Shown here: positions 5,959-6,044 of the stretch, piece after piece
Numbering within the stretch: the first letter of the stretch is position 1
Layout: each line of letters begins with the position of its first letter
Assembly: GCA_003695455.1 (NCBI GenBank)
Contig: RFJF01000758.1
Location: 1 to 6,044, forward strand
Length of the DNA stretch: 6,044 bases
Source: Chloroflexota bacterium
GTDB lineage: Bacteria; Chloroflexota; Anaerolineae; 4572-78; J111
Reading direction: 5' to 3'
Translations under genes and position numbers: made by a program
Notes under the pieces: model-generated
The model's input: the letters and a program-made list of their open reading frames with translations, nothing else
Told to the model about the DNA's origin: nothing
Database searches by the model: none

Positions 5959-5988
5959 CAACGATTATGTTCATTGTGATTATCGTTG
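5959..5988. repeat. Dyad upstream of the right-edge promoter
   Basis: CAACGAT (5959-5965) and ATCGTTG (5982-5988) are perfect 7-nt inverted arms around 16 nt. GATTAT also recurs directly at 5963-5968 and 5978-5983. No T-tract follows, so it is a poor terminator for the PH-like gene. Its place 11 nt before the -35 of the next promoter fits an activator or repressor site. Confidence 0.4.
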
Positions 5989-5999
5989 CAAAAGTTGGG

Positions 6000-6027
6000 T
6001 TGACAATTATGTAATTACTGCTATAAT
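6000..6027 (+). promoter_or_regulatory. Near-perfect consensus sigma-70 promoter for a gene beyond the right edge
   Basis: TTGACA (6000-6005), a 16-nt spacer and TATAAT (6022-6027), with TGC directly before the -10 (extended -10). Both hexamers are full consensus. Transcription should begin near 6034 and run off the window. The 10 nt after it contain no start codon, so the gene itself is not visible. Confidence 0.8.
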
Positions 6028-6044
6028 CGGCAACAACATTAACC

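Overview
The window fits a chromosomal segment of a Chloroflexota bacterium, probably an Anaerolineae/Caldilineae-type lineage. That is inference from three things: the effector-associated-domain (EAD)-like signature inside the Clp protein, the ParB-like DGNHR family next to it, and the short 7-8 bp tandem repeats that fill the gaps. No rRNA, tRNA, CRISPR array or insertion sequence was found.

Layout. Positions 1-27 hold a rightward terminator for a gene that lies off the left edge. Three genes then run leftward: a large Clp/Hsp100 AAA+ ATPase (2408-4918), a ParB/DUF4032-like protein (1303-2184) and an exported beta-propeller protein (48-1292). The last two are 10 nt apart and are probably cotranscribed. 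The Clp gene is separated from them by 223 nt that contain two face-to-face heptamer arrays. A 514-nt divergent region (4919-5432) follows. It holds a 13-unit octamer array, hairpins and two outward-facing promoter candidates. A rightward gene for a small membrane-anchored PH-like protein (5433-5936) comes next. The window ends with a near-perfect sigma-70 promoter (6000-6027) for a gene beyond the right edge.

The main point is the Clp protein. Its second ATPase module (D2) is intact. Its first (D1) has lost the Walker B acid pair, the arginine fingers and the pore-loop aromatic, and the middle domain is absent. Between sensor 1 and the arginine finger of D2, where ClpA/ClpC unfoldases carry the loop that docks ClpP, sits an extra helical domain of about 78 residues that resembles the EAD adaptors of bacterial NTPase-dependent conflict systems. 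The inferred model is an unfoldase that recruits an EAD-tagged partner instead of, or as well as, ClpP. No partner effector is visible in the window. Whether the ParB-like, propeller and PH-like neighbours belong to the same system cannot be decided here.
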